NCBI RefSeq assembly: GCF_000177075.1
Contig: NZ_ADEG01000090.1
Span: forward strand, 92,193-156,192
Source: Hoylesella buccalis ATCC 35310
GTDB taxonomy: Bacteria; Bacteroidota; Bacteroidia; Bacteroidales; Bacteroidaceae
Length of the DNA: 64,000 bases
Direction of reading: 5' to 3'
Positions 19,727-28,743 of this stretch are shown here, piece by piece. Positions within the stretch are counted from its first letter, which is position 1, and the number at the start of each line of letters is the position of its first letter. The notes below the pieces were generated by a model. The model saw only the letters and a list, made by a program, of their open reading frames with translations, had not been told where the DNA came from and searched no databases. Both the position numbers and the translations under genes were made by a program.

Positions 19727-21985
19727 CTATTGCTCCGCATCCAATGAGGGTGGAGCCATCTTTTTATCGGCTCCCCAAGACTTATTGGGATGCTTACCCA
19801 TTTCCAAGATCAAGGTACCACCGTTCTTGATGTCATCGTGTGAGAACCAAGGCTTGTTCCACGCTTTGCCATTTAGGGTGGCCCGCTGAATGTATTTGTT
19901 CTCATCAGAGCAGTTGTTAGCGATGATATGGAAGATTTTTCCATTGCCCAACCGCACCTGAATGTCGCTGAACAGAGGACTGCCAATGTTATAAGCGGGG
20001 ATACCAGGTGTCACTGGATAGAAACCAATGCTGGAGAAAACGACGAAAGAGGTCAACCCTCCCCCATCTTCATCACCGGGAACACCCATCAAATCGTTAC
20101 GGAACCAAGTGTTCAAGACTTGCCGTACCCGCTTTTGAGTCTTCCAAGGAGTGCCCGCATAGTTGTATAAATAAGGAATATGCAGCGAAGGTTCGTTGGC
20201 CATGGTAAACTGTCCGATGTTTCCGGTCTGGTCTGGAAGTTGGGTGTAGAACTCCCGTTTGCCTCTTCCCATAGGTTCAATAAACGTTTGATCCAGATTC
20301 TTGACAAACTGTTCGCGCCCACCCATGAGGTTAATCAGGTCGGCAACGTTGTGCTGAACATCCCAACGATAAGTCCAACCATTGTTCTCATCGTAGGCAT
20401 CGCGGGCACCAATGCCACCCGAGAAGCGGTAATCAAAGGGCTGAAGGAAATTGCCTTCCTTGTCTTTGGGATGAAAAAAGCTGGTTTCATGGTTGAAGAG
20501 GGTACGGTAGTTACGCCCCCTACGCTCATAATAGGATGCTTCTTTGTTTTTATTCAGATAGCTGGCAATGCGCGACAGGCACCATTCGTCATAGGCCGTG
20601 CCAAGCGTTACAGCCACAGGTTGGCGCTTTTCAAAGTCAGACACATTGGGATCAGTTTCCTTCTCGCCTTCTCTGAGAGCTGGAATGTAGCCATGCTGCT
20701 TGTAGAAATCATCAATCCAGCCTGCCGGGTTGCCCGACCATGGAGCCAAAGTCTTTTCTTCGAGTGCCTTACGAGAATACTCATAGCCACGCTTGGCATC
20801 CACTTTCAATCCTTTGTACAGCGCGTCGGCCACCATGGCGATGCCATGATTAGAGTTCATTCGGCGTGAGTCGCCTGTCACTTCGGGAAAGGTAGGCATC
20901 CATAGCGTGCCCATCTGTTCGGCCATTCGCAGGTAAGACTCGATGATGTTTTCTTCTTTTTCGGGTTGAATGAGTGCCCGAAGCGGGTGAGCGGCACGAT
21001 AGGTGTCCCAAATCCAGTCGTCGGTATAAAACGGTATGCCACCATCCTCATGCACTGCACCATCGTAGGCACTCCAGTATTTGCCATCTTCACTGTAACA
21101 GATAGGACGTTCAAAAGTGCGATAATAGGAGGTGTAAAGCACTGTTTTCTGGTCTTCAGAACCTCCTTTGACCTGAATATTGGCCAGCGCATCATTCCAT
21201 ATCCGACGACCTTTTGCTGCCACGACATCGACATCAAAATGCTGGATTTCTCGTTTCAGATTCTTTTTGGCCTGCTCTTCACTGAGGAAAGATACGCCAT
21301 AACGTAATCGAACCTGCGGTGTTCCATCGGCATAACGCAATGCAATGCAGGCATTTCGGCCTTCAACCGATGCCTTGGACGCATTGATTGCACCGTTTTC
21401 CAAGGCTCCCATCTGCATGGGAGAGCGGTCTACCTCTGCATAAATGTATACTTTTGTCTGGTCTGTGAGCCGCTGGAATCCGCTAATGGCGTTCCCGGAA
21501 CAATGCATGCCACCATCACGCGAATTGATCATGACGTACACGGGCTTATTTTTTTGCCAGAAATTCAGTTCGTAGACGGCACTTTGGTGTGACACAGCGT
21601 AGCGAGCTTTCATCTGATTGTCGTCCAACTCGATATCAAAACCATAGGGTGTGAGCTTCTCGTGGTCATAATTCAGTGGCACAATGGCCGTGGGTTGCTT
21701 GCCTTGATAAGGAGAAATGTTGAATGCTGAGCGCTCACGATGATTGGTGACGATAACTGGAAGACCGTTTACCAGTTCCGTAGTATAATCACCTCGTTCG
21801 GGATACACACGCAACATGCTGTTCGGCAACTGCACCGTTGCAAAGGTAGGAACCAGCAAATGACTGATATTGCCAATGTAGGGATTGACATAATCAACCA
21901 ACTCTTTGTTTTGGGCATGCAGCCCTTGTCCTGCCAAAAGGCCGAACAAGGCACATGCGCAGACTAACTTTTGTTTGATAGGCAT
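19727..21985 (-). CDS. GH92 family alpha-1,2-mannosidase
   Basis: A 752-residue exo-mannosidase of glycoside hydrolase family 92, a calcium-dependent family that removes alpha-mannose from N-glycans or other mannosides. The signal peptide (MPIKQKLVCACALFGLLAGQ) gives periplasmic or surface location. Family signatures are VNPYIGNISH near the mature N-terminus, DDWIWDTYRAAHPL (about 318-331), NEPSLHIPYLYNYAG (about 605-619) and GDEDGGGLTSF (about 642-652), which hold the catalytic and calcium-binding acids. No SusC/SusD pair is adjacent, so it is not in an obvious polysaccharide locus. Confidence 0.94.
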   Translation of the reverse strand: MPIKQKLVCACALFGLLAGQGLHAQNKELVDYVNPYIGNISHLLVPTFATVQLPNSMLRVYPERGDYTTELVNGLPVIVTNHRERSAFNISPYQGKQPTAIVPLNYDHEKLTPYGFDIELDDNQMKARYAVSHQSAVYELNFWQKNKPVYVMINSRDGGMHCSGNAISGFQRLTDQTKVYIYAEVDRSPMQMGALENGAINASKASVEGRNACIALRYADGTPQVRLRYGVSFLSEEQAKKNLKREIQHFDVDVVAAKGRRIWNDALANIQVKGGSEDQKTVLYTSYYRTFERPICYSEDGKYWSAYDGAVHEDGGIPFYTDDWIWDTYRAAHPLRALIQPEKEENIIESYLRMAEQMGTLWMPTFPEVTGDSRRMNSNHGIAMVADALYKGLKVDAKRGYEYSRKALEEKTLAPWSGNPAGWIDDFYKQHGYIPALREGEKETDPNVSDFEKRQPVAVTLGTAYDEWCLSRIASYLNKNKEASYYERRGRNYRTLFNHETSFFHPKDKEGNFLQPFDYRFSGGIGARDAYDENNGWTYRWDVQHNVADLINLMGGREQFVKNLDQTFIEPMGRGKREFYTQLPDQTGNIGQFTMANEPSLHIPYLYNYAGTPWKTQKRVRQVLNTWFRNDLMGVPGDEDGGGLTSFVVFSSIGFYPVTPGIPAYNIGSPLFSDIQVRLGNGKIFHIIANNCSDENKYIQRATLNGKAWNKPWFSHDDIKNGGTLILEMGKHPNKSWGADKKMAPPSLDAEQ

Positions 21986-22001
21986 AGGTTTTTCTTTATT
22001 A

Positions 22002-22097
22002 TTATGAATCTTTCTCTATACTAAATTTGTATTTATACACATGATGACGCTTCACATCGTAAGGCTGAATGTTGTCAGCATACCATTCCACATCGGT
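22002..22097 (-). pseudogene. Decayed 3' coding fragment upstream of GH92
   Basis: On the minus strand a protein-like stretch containing VEWYADNIQPYDV, rich in aromatic and charged residues, ends at TAA (22002-22004) but is cut by an upstream stop at about 22113. Nearby text in another frame (LPHLELQMMLI) also looks protein-like. I read it as the tail of a lost gene; the family is not recognised. Confidence 0.3.
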
Positions 22098-22175
22098 AAA
22101 CTTCGGAATCAATCAGCATCATCTGTAGCTCCAAATGCGGCAAATTAAACTCATTGGGTGTATTAACTGATGCTA

Positions 22176-22183
22176 CAAAGATA
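22176..22183 (-). promoter_or_regulatory. Promoter -7 element, probably for GH92
   Basis: TATCTTTG on the minus strand. If it drives GH92 the leader is about 185 nt and runs through the decayed fragment. Confidence 0.4.
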
Positions 22184-22293
22184 GAATAATTAACAGAAAT
22201 AGGCAAATAAACGCAAAGTAAACACCAAAACAAAACGAATGTGGACGATGGCTTCAACAGGCTCTTGCTCACAAACATTTGGCACGGTCATCA

Positions 22294-22324
22294 GTTGTTG
22301 CTCCCATCTTTTTCGTTATCTTTG
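22294..22324 (+). promoter_or_regulatory. Promoter for ogt
   Basis: TATCTTTG at 22317-22324 with GTTG 19 nt upstream (22294-22297); 23 nt before the ogt ATG. It excludes an upstream start at 22279. Confidence 0.55.
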
Positions 22325-22347
22325 TACAGCAACCAAGCATTTTTGGA

Positions 22348-22872
22348 ATGGAACAATATATCGACACATACACTTCTCCATTAGGTATCATCACCATGGG
22401 CAGCAATGGCAAGCAGCTTACAGGATTGTGGTTTGAAGGACAAAAGCACTTCGATTACCCGTCAGGTGACCGACCTCAACATCACTCGCTCCCCATTTTT
22501 GACGAGACTCGCACTTGGCTCGACGTTTATTTTCAAGGCAAACGTCCTACGTTCACGCCCCCGATCCTGCTGAACGACACGCCGTTTCGCATAGCAGTAT
22601 GGCAGTTATTGTTGACCATTCCGTATGGAGAAACCACTACCTACAAAGACATAGCCATGCAATGGGCCAGGCAGCACGGCGTGAAAAGCATGTCAAGCCA
22701 AGCAGTGGGCGGTGCCGTTGGACGCAATCCCATCTCCATCATCATTCCTTGTCACCGGGTCATCGGTACCAACGGAAGCCTCACGGGCTATGCGGGAGGG
22801 CTGGACAGAAAGCGGTGGTTGCTGCAATGGGAACAAGAAAACACTGACAAATTCTTCATACCTCAAGACTAG
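22348..22872 (+). CDS. ogt: Methylated-DNA--protein-cysteine methyltransferase
   Basis: A 174-residue suicide repair protein that takes the methyl group from O6-methylguanine onto its own cysteine. The active site is IIPCHRVIGTNGSLTGYAGG (about residues 128-147), with the arginine-finger helix region FRIAVWQLLLTIPYGETTTYKDIA before it. The ATG at 22348 lies 23 nt behind a good promoter. The protein lacks the zinc-binding N-terminus of Ada. It stands alone and runs toward the GSCFA gene on the other strand. Confidence 0.95.
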   Translation: MEQYIDTYTSPLGIITMGSNGKQLTGLWFEGQKHFDYPSGDRPQHHSLPIFDETRTWLDVYFQGKRPTFTPPILLNDTPFRIAVWQLLLTIPYGETTTYKDIAMQWARQHGVKSMSSQAVGGAVGRNPISIIIPCHRVIGTNGSLTGYAGGLDRKRWLLQWEQENTDKFFIPQD

Positions 22873-22903
22873 GAACGAATCATGAAGGACAGAAGGCAGC
22901 GCA

Positions 22904-23716
22904 TTACGCTTGATTCATCAAGTTTACACCCCATTTGTTTTCCAACTCCTTGATGCGCTCTTGCGTCTGACGGATGAACGACTGGTAAGCATCGCCATCC
23001 GGTTGGAACGGACGATGCGCCAAGGCGGCCTTCACAGGTTGCCAATCGGCCAAGAAAAGTTTGGCCTCCTGACTGAAAAAGGCATCCGAAAAACGTTCCC
23101 AGATGTATGCCACAGCTTGTTCGGACGGATGCAACATGTCTTCTTTGTAAAACCGATAATCGCGCAACTCGTCGTTCACAATCTCGTAAGCGGGGAAATA
23201 AGTCACCACGTCGGGATAACGCTCTTCCAGCTGGCGGGTAGCCAAAAGCAGCGTGGCCTTGGACAGCTGACTGCCATGAAAACCGTACTTGGCATAACGA
23301 ATGGGACTGACCGTAAGGATGACGCGCACCTTGTCATTGCGCTTCACCAAACATTCTACCGCTCGAGACAGATAGGCCACACACTCCTCCACGCTCAATT
23401 CTGCTTCACAAAACAAGCGTTGCGGACGCTTTTGGCAGTTGTCTACTATCTCGCCCGTTTCTTTTAAGATGTACACATGGTTGGTACCCAGGGTAAACAC
23501 GGCCACGTTGGGGTTTACATCGGTGCGCTCTACCGTGTGCAGAATGCTGGCCGGATTGTACATTACGCCGTAAGGATTGACGGTGACGCGAAACTTATCT
23601 TCGACGAACCGCTGCCCCATGCTGTCAGCAAAGCATGAACCGACAAAGAGCATGCGCTCGAATGGCGGGATTTGAAACGAGGGCTGGTCTATTTTGACTA
23701 TGGTTCTGAATTGCAT
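22904..23716 (-). CDS. GSCFA domain protein
   Basis: A 270-residue protein with the name-giving motif FVGSCFADSMGQRF near residue 27, typical of the GSCFA family of SGNH-hydrolase-like proteins. GSCFA supplies a possible serine nucleophile and DMLHPSEQAVAYIWERF (about residues 192-208) fits the DxxHP block of SGNH enzymes. No signal peptide is apparent. A cytosolic or glycan-related esterase role is inferred from the fold only; no substrate is known to me. Confidence 0.85.
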   Translation of the reverse strand: MQFRTIVKIDQPSFQIPPFERMLFVGSCFADSMGQRFVEDKFRVTVNPYGVMYNPASILHTVERTDVNPNVAVFTLGTNHVYILKETGEIVDNCQKRPQRLFCEAELSVEECVAYLSRAVECLVKRNDKVRVILTVSPIRYAKYGFHGSQLSKATLLLATRQLEERYPDVVTYFPAYEIVNDELRDYRFYKEDMLHPSEQAVAYIWERFSDAFFSQEAKLFLADWQPVKAALAHRPFQPDGDAYQSFIRQTQERIKELENKWGVNLMNQA

Positions 23717-23825
23717 AAGCTATTGATTGTGCCTTTCCACCCCATCAACACCACAAGGACTGCGATGAAGAGGAAGCAGGAAAAAACGTTAGGATGACAA
23801 AATTAATCATTTTTATCAAAAGACA

Positions 23826-23857
23826 CTTGGCATAACTTATATTTTATTGTAGATTTG
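23826..23857 (+). promoter_or_regulatory. Promoter for the DUF4153 gene
   Basis: CTTG (23826-23829), 20 nt, TAGATTTG (23850-23857); 27 nt before the ATG at 23885. Confidence 0.55.
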
Positions 23858-23884
23858 CGATATTAATCAAACCCAAGACGAGCA

Positions 23885-25630
23885 ATGGCACATTTCATGT
23901 CTAAAGACGCATTCAAACACTGGAAAGAAAGCCTGCAAAGCATTGTACAGAGATTTCCGCTAACCCTGTTTTTTACCATCGCCTCATGCCTATCGCTGAT
24001 GTACCTCAATCACGATCTGCACTATGACGGACAGACGAAAGAATTCGAATTCTTCCTCATGTTCTATCCACTCACGGCCACCATTCTGTCGTTGACACTC
24101 CACCTGTGGACGGAAGACATGCGTCAACGGCTCAAAGCAAGGGGATGGCAAGGTGCTATACATGCCCTTTGGCTGGCTCTGTGCATCTATTGGGCCACCG
24201 AATACGAACTTTCCACAGGACAATGCATCGCCGCCGGGACATGCGTAGGTGCGATGCTGGTGGGCTGGTTCACACTGCCTTTCGCGCAACAAACGAACGA
24301 CCGTCCAGCCATTAATTTCCTCATCAGGCTTATGGGAAGCGGCATCATCGCTACCCTCACATCCCTTGTTCTCTTCTTGGGCATCTTGTTGCTGTTACAA
24401 TCGTTCAAGGATCTGTTTAACATGGACATAGAGGCAACCTTCTATACCGACACGGCTAACGTGTGTTTCACACTGGTGGCCCCGTTGTTATTCATGTTTC
24501 AGTTGCCGAAAGACGAACAAAAATACAGTCAATACAACTGGCTGCAACATAAGTTTGGCAACGGCATCATCCATTACCTGCTCATTCCGCTGCACTTAGC
24601 CTACGTCATTACGCTTTATCTCTACGCTGTAAAGATACTCGTTATCTGGGAATTGCCCAACGGATGGGTGTCTACATTGGTTACGGTACTCATGTTGCTC
24701 ACCGTCATCATTCTGTTCTTGCTCTATCCTATTCACCAGCAAGACCAAGTAAAGCCGGTAGACCGTTTGGCTGTTCGCTATCTTCCCATCATCGTTCTGC
24801 CGTTGTTGGTGCTGATGTCGATAGGCATCGCCCGCCGCTTCTCCGACTATGGCGTAACCATACAGCGTCTGTACCTGCTATTGTTCAACCTTTGGTGCTA
24901 CGCTGTCTGCATAGGTCTCATCGTCTGTCGGTCGCGTAAGGTGATGTGGGTGGCATGGAGTTTTGTCGCCATCCTGTTGCTGGTGTCGGTATTTCCAGTA
25001 AACGTATCAAGTTATACCCATAACCATTTGCAAAAACAGGTACGCGAATTGTTGGCCAAGCACAACATGACCAAGTTTCCGATAAGCAGTAAAACATACA
25101 CAACCTTATTAAAACAAGTAGGATGCCAACAGGCGAAAAGCCTTGCGGGTAAGCTGAACTACCTGAACAGCACATACGGTAGCCAGGCCATTGAGGATAT
25201 CATCAACCCCAGGTATCTCGTCGCAGACTATCAAGTAGAAGAGATGTACGAGCAGCCAATGGCAGGTACCTCTTCAACATCCATACCCGAAAATACGCTC
25301 ATCAGCGACAAACGCGAAGAAAACATCCCATTACCCATTCCGCCGGGTTACCGTTATTTTCAGAATATTGATCAATATACTCCGCAAGTAGAAGCTAAAG
25401 TTGAGGGAGACAAACTACTTGTGACCATGAAATATCAACTGAATGGTAAAACACTGACAGACCATTACCAAATGAGTTTGGCGGAGATTGAACGAAAGGT
25501 CAACGGCAAAGATAAGTTCTACATGACTGCCACCGGCAAACAGACACAGCTTGTCATCACTTACTTGTACCTCTCGTATAACGAAGACAACGTCGACATG
25601 CAATACCGGGGTACGCTCTTCGTGAAATAG
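23885..25630 (+). CDS. DUF4153 family membrane protein
   Basis: A 581-residue protein with about ten to twelve membrane segments over the first 380 residues and a soluble C-terminal part of about 200 residues. The arrangement, with RFSDYGVTIQRLYLLLFNLWCYAVC near residues 318-342, matches the DUF4153 proteins of Bacteroidetes. No transport or enzymatic motif is evident and the role is unknown. It is a single gene behind its own promoter. Confidence 0.8.
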   Translation: MAHFMSKDAFKHWKESLQSIVQRFPLTLFFTIASCLSLMYLNHDLHYDGQTKEFEFFLMFYPLTATILSLTLHLWTEDMRQRLKARGWQGAIHALWLALCIYWATEYELSTGQCIAAGTCVGAMLVGWFTLPFAQQTNDRPAINFLIRLMGSGIIATLTSLVLFLGILLLLQSFKDLFNMDIEATFYTDTANVCFTLVAPLLFMFQLPKDEQKYSQYNWLQHKFGNGIIHYLLIPLHLAYVITLYLYAVKILVIWELPNGWVSTLVTVLMLLTVIILFLLYPIHQQDQVKPVDRLAVRYLPIIVLPLLVLMSIGIARRFSDYGVTIQRLYLLLFNLWCYAVCIGLIVCRSRKVMWVAWSFVAILLLVSVFPVNVSSYTHNHLQKQVRELLAKHNMTKFPISSKTYTTLLKQVGCQQAKSLAGKLNYLNSTYGSQAIEDIINPRYLVADYQVEEMYEQPMAGTSSTSIPENTLISDKREENIPLPIPPGYRYFQNIDQYTPQVEAKVEGDKLLVTMKYQLNGKTLTDHYQMSLAEIERKVNGKDKFYMTATGKQTQLVITYLYLSYNEDNVDMQYRGTLFVK

Positions 25631-25816
25631 CACACGGCAGTAATCATGAAATGTGCGTCATCAAGCCCGCTTCACGGATGCTTCCATGGATTTGAACGGT
25701 GCATCACGTCGGTGATGGAGGGTTCACCATCGGCTGATAGTCCGTCATGATACGCAAATAAAAACGGGAACTTGCTCCAAGGTTTAGCCGATGGAGTGCA
25801 TAAATAGTATTTAAAA

Positions 25817-28123
25817 ATGAAAAAGCATATTATTTTCTCAATAGTTTTATTCTCGAATATCGTTATGTTCGCTCAGAATCAGAACTATAATATCAGATCA
25901 CGAGTTTTAACCTTAGAAGATTCCATTCCGGTAAGTTTCGCAACAGTGAGACTCATGCAGCCCGACTCCGTCATGATTGGATCAACCCTTACGGATTTGA
26001 ACGGTCTGTTCGGCTTCGACACCACATTAAAAGAGGGGATGTTTCTTTCCATATCCTCAGTAGGATGCAAAAACACAGATGTAGTCCTTCCGTGTGATAC
26101 CATGATTTATATTGAAAGCACCAATAAACTTGCAGAAGTCGTGGTTCGGGGAAGTAAGAAATATGTCAAGGGAACGCCGAGAGGCTTGCAAATCTCAATG
26201 GCAGGGAATCCTATTGCAAAACTTGGCAATGCCATGGAGGCGATCAAGTACCTACCGATGATTGACACGTCTGGCGGTGGGATATCTGTCCTTGGACATG
26301 GAACGCCCGTTGTCTATATCAACAACAGGCTTGTGCGTTCAACAAGTGAGTTGTCTTCACTTTCCGCCAACGATATATCCAATGTTGAGATTGTTACCAA
26401 CCCTTCATCAAAATATGGCGCCAATGTGTCATCTGTCATTCTCATACGCACAAAAAAACTTAATGAGGGATTCCATGCTGTCGCAGCAGGTAATGTTTCG
26501 GCAAGTGAAGAATGGTCAGAATCTGTCGATGTGTCACTGAATTACCATACAGAAAGCGGACTTACCGTCTTGGGAGATTTATCATACGGCTTTTCTGGCT
26601 TCAAACAGGATAGACATTATATTGAAGGTTTTTATTCAGAGAGTAACCCTGAATCAAAATATCGTACTGATACTTATTCCAAAGCCAAAAGCAGAAGCCA
26701 GTCCCTCATGGCAGACGCTGGCCTAAACTACGATTTCGGGAACAACTCCATTGGTGCAAAATACACGTTTCAGCGCACTCCCAAGAGTCACTATAGCGGC
26801 AATGCCAAATCCGTTATGGAAAATCAAGGGACCGAAGATGTAATAGCATCAATAAGTGACCTGCATAGTCAAAGCTCTATGCATCATGTCAACACTTTCG
26901 GCAGTTTTTCCTTGCCTGCCAATATCGGGTTACGCATAGACGCCGATTATGTAAAATCCTATCGTACTTCCAACTCGGGTGTAGATGAGAACAATTCTAC
27001 CAATATGATCTACAATTCGAATGTAAGCAAAGCCTCTTTATGGTCAGGAAAAATTGTACTGTCAAGAAAAATCAGCAAGGTAGAGATAGAGGCTGGCTCG
27101 GAAATCTCATATACACGCAACAATCAGGATTATTTGGGGTCCTCCACCGGGAATCAGGATTTTATTGCTCCAGAAACAGACAATGTAAAACAAAATCTCT
27201 ATGCAGGATTTGTCGGTTTTAACTGGACACCCAACAACACATGGAATATGTATGGTGGACTTAGACTTGAATCAACCAATACAGATTTCAGACAAAACAA
27301 CGTTCTTCGTGAAGATTTATCAAAATCATATACAGACTTGTTGCCTAATCTGGGCATATCCTTTAACTCATCTATTCGTATGAGCTTGTTTTACAGAGCA
27401 TCCGTGTCTCGTCCGGGATACCAATCTCTTGACAACACATACGTTTATGTTACTCCTACCCTTTGGGAAACGGGCAATCCTGAACTTCGTTCAACTCTCC
27501 GCCACAAAATAGGATTGAATCTTTATTATAAGAAATTTATCCTTCAAAGCTCATTCACAATGAACAAACGGAATGTGACCTCAATATATCGCTATGACAA
27601 CACCGATCGTATTAATGTTGTACAACCAGTCAATCTGCCAGATTATAACTCATTCCAACTTGTGGCTGTCCAACAACTTGATTTCGGCTTTTGGCATCCC
27701 ACCATACAGGGCGTGTTCTACGTTCAGGATTTGAAGTATGGCTCACCCGTAAGAAAATACAACAAACCACTCTATACTCTGTCGCTTAACAACCGGTTCG
27801 ATATTCCCAGCAGCTTCTATGCTTATTTTAATCTGTTCGGTCTCGGGACCGGCAATCAAGATGTGATTTATAGCCGTGGTTCGTGGCAGGCATCGGTGAC
27901 CTTGAACAAAACTTGGAAAAGCTGGGCTTTCACACTCTCGGCTAATGATATATTCAATACATGGAGACAGAAATTTGACACTTTCACCAATACTGTCGAT
28001 TATTCTTCTGACATCAAGGGGGGATCCCGTTCAATCGCATTAAGCATACGATATACTCTTAACGCAGCAAAGGGTAAATATAAAGGAAAAACATCTCGAC
28101 AGGACGAGATAAATAGATTATAG
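25817..28123 (+). CDS. TonB-receptor-like outer-membrane beta-barrel protein
   Basis: A 768-residue outer-membrane protein. After a signal peptide (MKKHIIFSIVLFSNIVMFAQ) comes a carboxypeptidase-regulatory-like domain (about 22-105), a short plug (GTPVVYINNRLVRSTSELSSL...IEIVTNPSSKYGA type, about 165-205) and a barrel of the OMP_b-brl_3 class to the end. It differs from SusC in size and lacks a SusD partner. In Bacteroidetes such barrels often sit beside peptide-export operons with C39-peptidase ABC transporters, and just such a gene, broken, follows 9 bp downstream. Its codon use is more AT-rich than that of its neighbours. Confidence 0.85.
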   Translation: MKKHIIFSIVLFSNIVMFAQNQNYNIRSRVLTLEDSIPVSFATVRLMQPDSVMIGSTLTDLNGLFGFDTTLKEGMFLSISSVGCKNTDVVLPCDTMIYIESTNKLAEVVVRGSKKYVKGTPRGLQISMAGNPIAKLGNAMEAIKYLPMIDTSGGGISVLGHGTPVVYINNRLVRSTSELSSLSANDISNVEIVTNPSSKYGANVSSVILIRTKKLNEGFHAVAAGNVSASEEWSESVDVSLNYHTESGLTVLGDLSYGFSGFKQDRHYIEGFYSESNPESKYRTDTYSKAKSRSQSLMADAGLNYDFGNNSIGAKYTFQRTPKSHYSGNAKSVMENQGTEDVIASISDLHSQSSMHHVNTFGSFSLPANIGLRIDADYVKSYRTSNSGVDENNSTNMIYNSNVSKASLWSGKIVLSRKISKVEIEAGSEISYTRNNQDYLGSSTGNQDFIAPETDNVKQNLYAGFVGFNWTPNNTWNMYGGLRLESTNTDFRQNNVLREDLSKSYTDLLPNLGISFNSSIRMSLFYRASVSRPGYQSLDNTYVYVTPTLWETGNPELRSTLRHKIGLNLYYKKFILQSSFTMNKRNVTSIYRYDNTDRINVVQPVNLPDYNSFQLVAVQQLDFGFWHPTIQGVFYVQDLKYGSPVRKYNKPLYTLSLNNRFDIPSSFYAYFNLFGLGTGNQDVIYSRGSWQASVTLNKTWKSWAFTLSANDIFNTWRQKFDTFTNTVDYSSDIKGGSRSIALSIRYTLNAAKGKYKGKTSRQDEINRL

Positions 28124-28132
28124 ATCCATACA

Positions 28133-28267
28133 ATGAAGAAGATGAAGATTATCATGCAACGTGATGCTATGCAATGCGGCATAGCATCATTAGCTATGAT
28201 TTGTAATTATTTTGGTCGCTTTGTTTCGGTTATCCCAAAGCTATTCCTCACAGCAAATTCCCGTTAA
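28133..28267 (+). pseudogene. Remnant of a C39-peptidase (bacteriocin/peptide exporter) gene
   Basis: A 44-codon frame beginning ATG at 28133. Its residues 8-29 (MQRDAMQCGIASLAMICNYFG, with the Cys nucleophile in QCGIAS) match the N-terminal C39 peptidase domain of double-glycine leader exporters. The match stops after about 30 residues, the frame ends at TAA and the rest of a roughly 700-residue transporter is gone. tsaE on the other strand ends 18 bp further on. The gene was probably removed by a deletion that joined its first codons to the tsaE region. Confidence 0.7.
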
Positions 28268-28285
28268 GGTTTACGCCATATTATG

Positions 28286-28699
28286 CTAAAATGTGACCAG
28301 CCTTGAGCCGTCTTCCTGCTCTGCAATGGTTACCTTGACGGCATCTTTTGGTAGCAACTCTTCCACCAACTCCGGCCACTCGAGGAAGCAGAGGCGATGA
28401 CTGTAAAAATAATCCTCATAGCCCATGTCGTACACCTCTTCGAGCTTTTTAATGCGATAGAAGTCGAAATGGTAGATGGAGTCTTGCAACTTATTGGAAT
28501 AATACTCATTCACGATGGCGAAAGTGGGTGAGGTAATGACATCCTCCACATCCAAACATTCACAAATGGCCTTGATAAAAGTGGTTTTACCAGCTCCCAT
28601 TTTTCCGTAGAAAGCAAACACATTGCCCTTACCCATGTTGTCTATGAACTGCTGGGCAGCCTCTTTTATGCAATCTAATGATTTGATTTTAATTTCCAT
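28286..28699 (-). CDS. tsaE: tRNA threonylcarbamoyladenosine biosynthesis ATPase TsaE
   Basis: A 137-residue cytosolic ATPase that supports TsaB/TsaD in making t6A37 of ANN-decoding tRNAs. Walker A is YGKMGAGKTT (residues 31-40), followed by the switch region TSPTFAIVNEY (about 56-66) and the characteristic HFDFYRI (about 77-83) and FLEWPE (about 105-110). Length is normal. It lies downstream of porX with a 44-bp gap. Confidence 0.95.
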   Translation of the reverse strand: MEIKIKSLDCIKEAAQQFIDNMGKGNVFAFYGKMGAGKTTFIKAICECLDVEDVITSPTFAIVNEYYSNKLQDSIYHFDFYRIKKLEEVYDMGYEDYFYSHRLCFLEWPELVEELLPKDAVKVTIAEQEDGSRLVTF

Positions 28700-28743
28700 T
28701 TCTTTATCTTATTAATTTCTATTATCTGTATTGTGTGATCATT

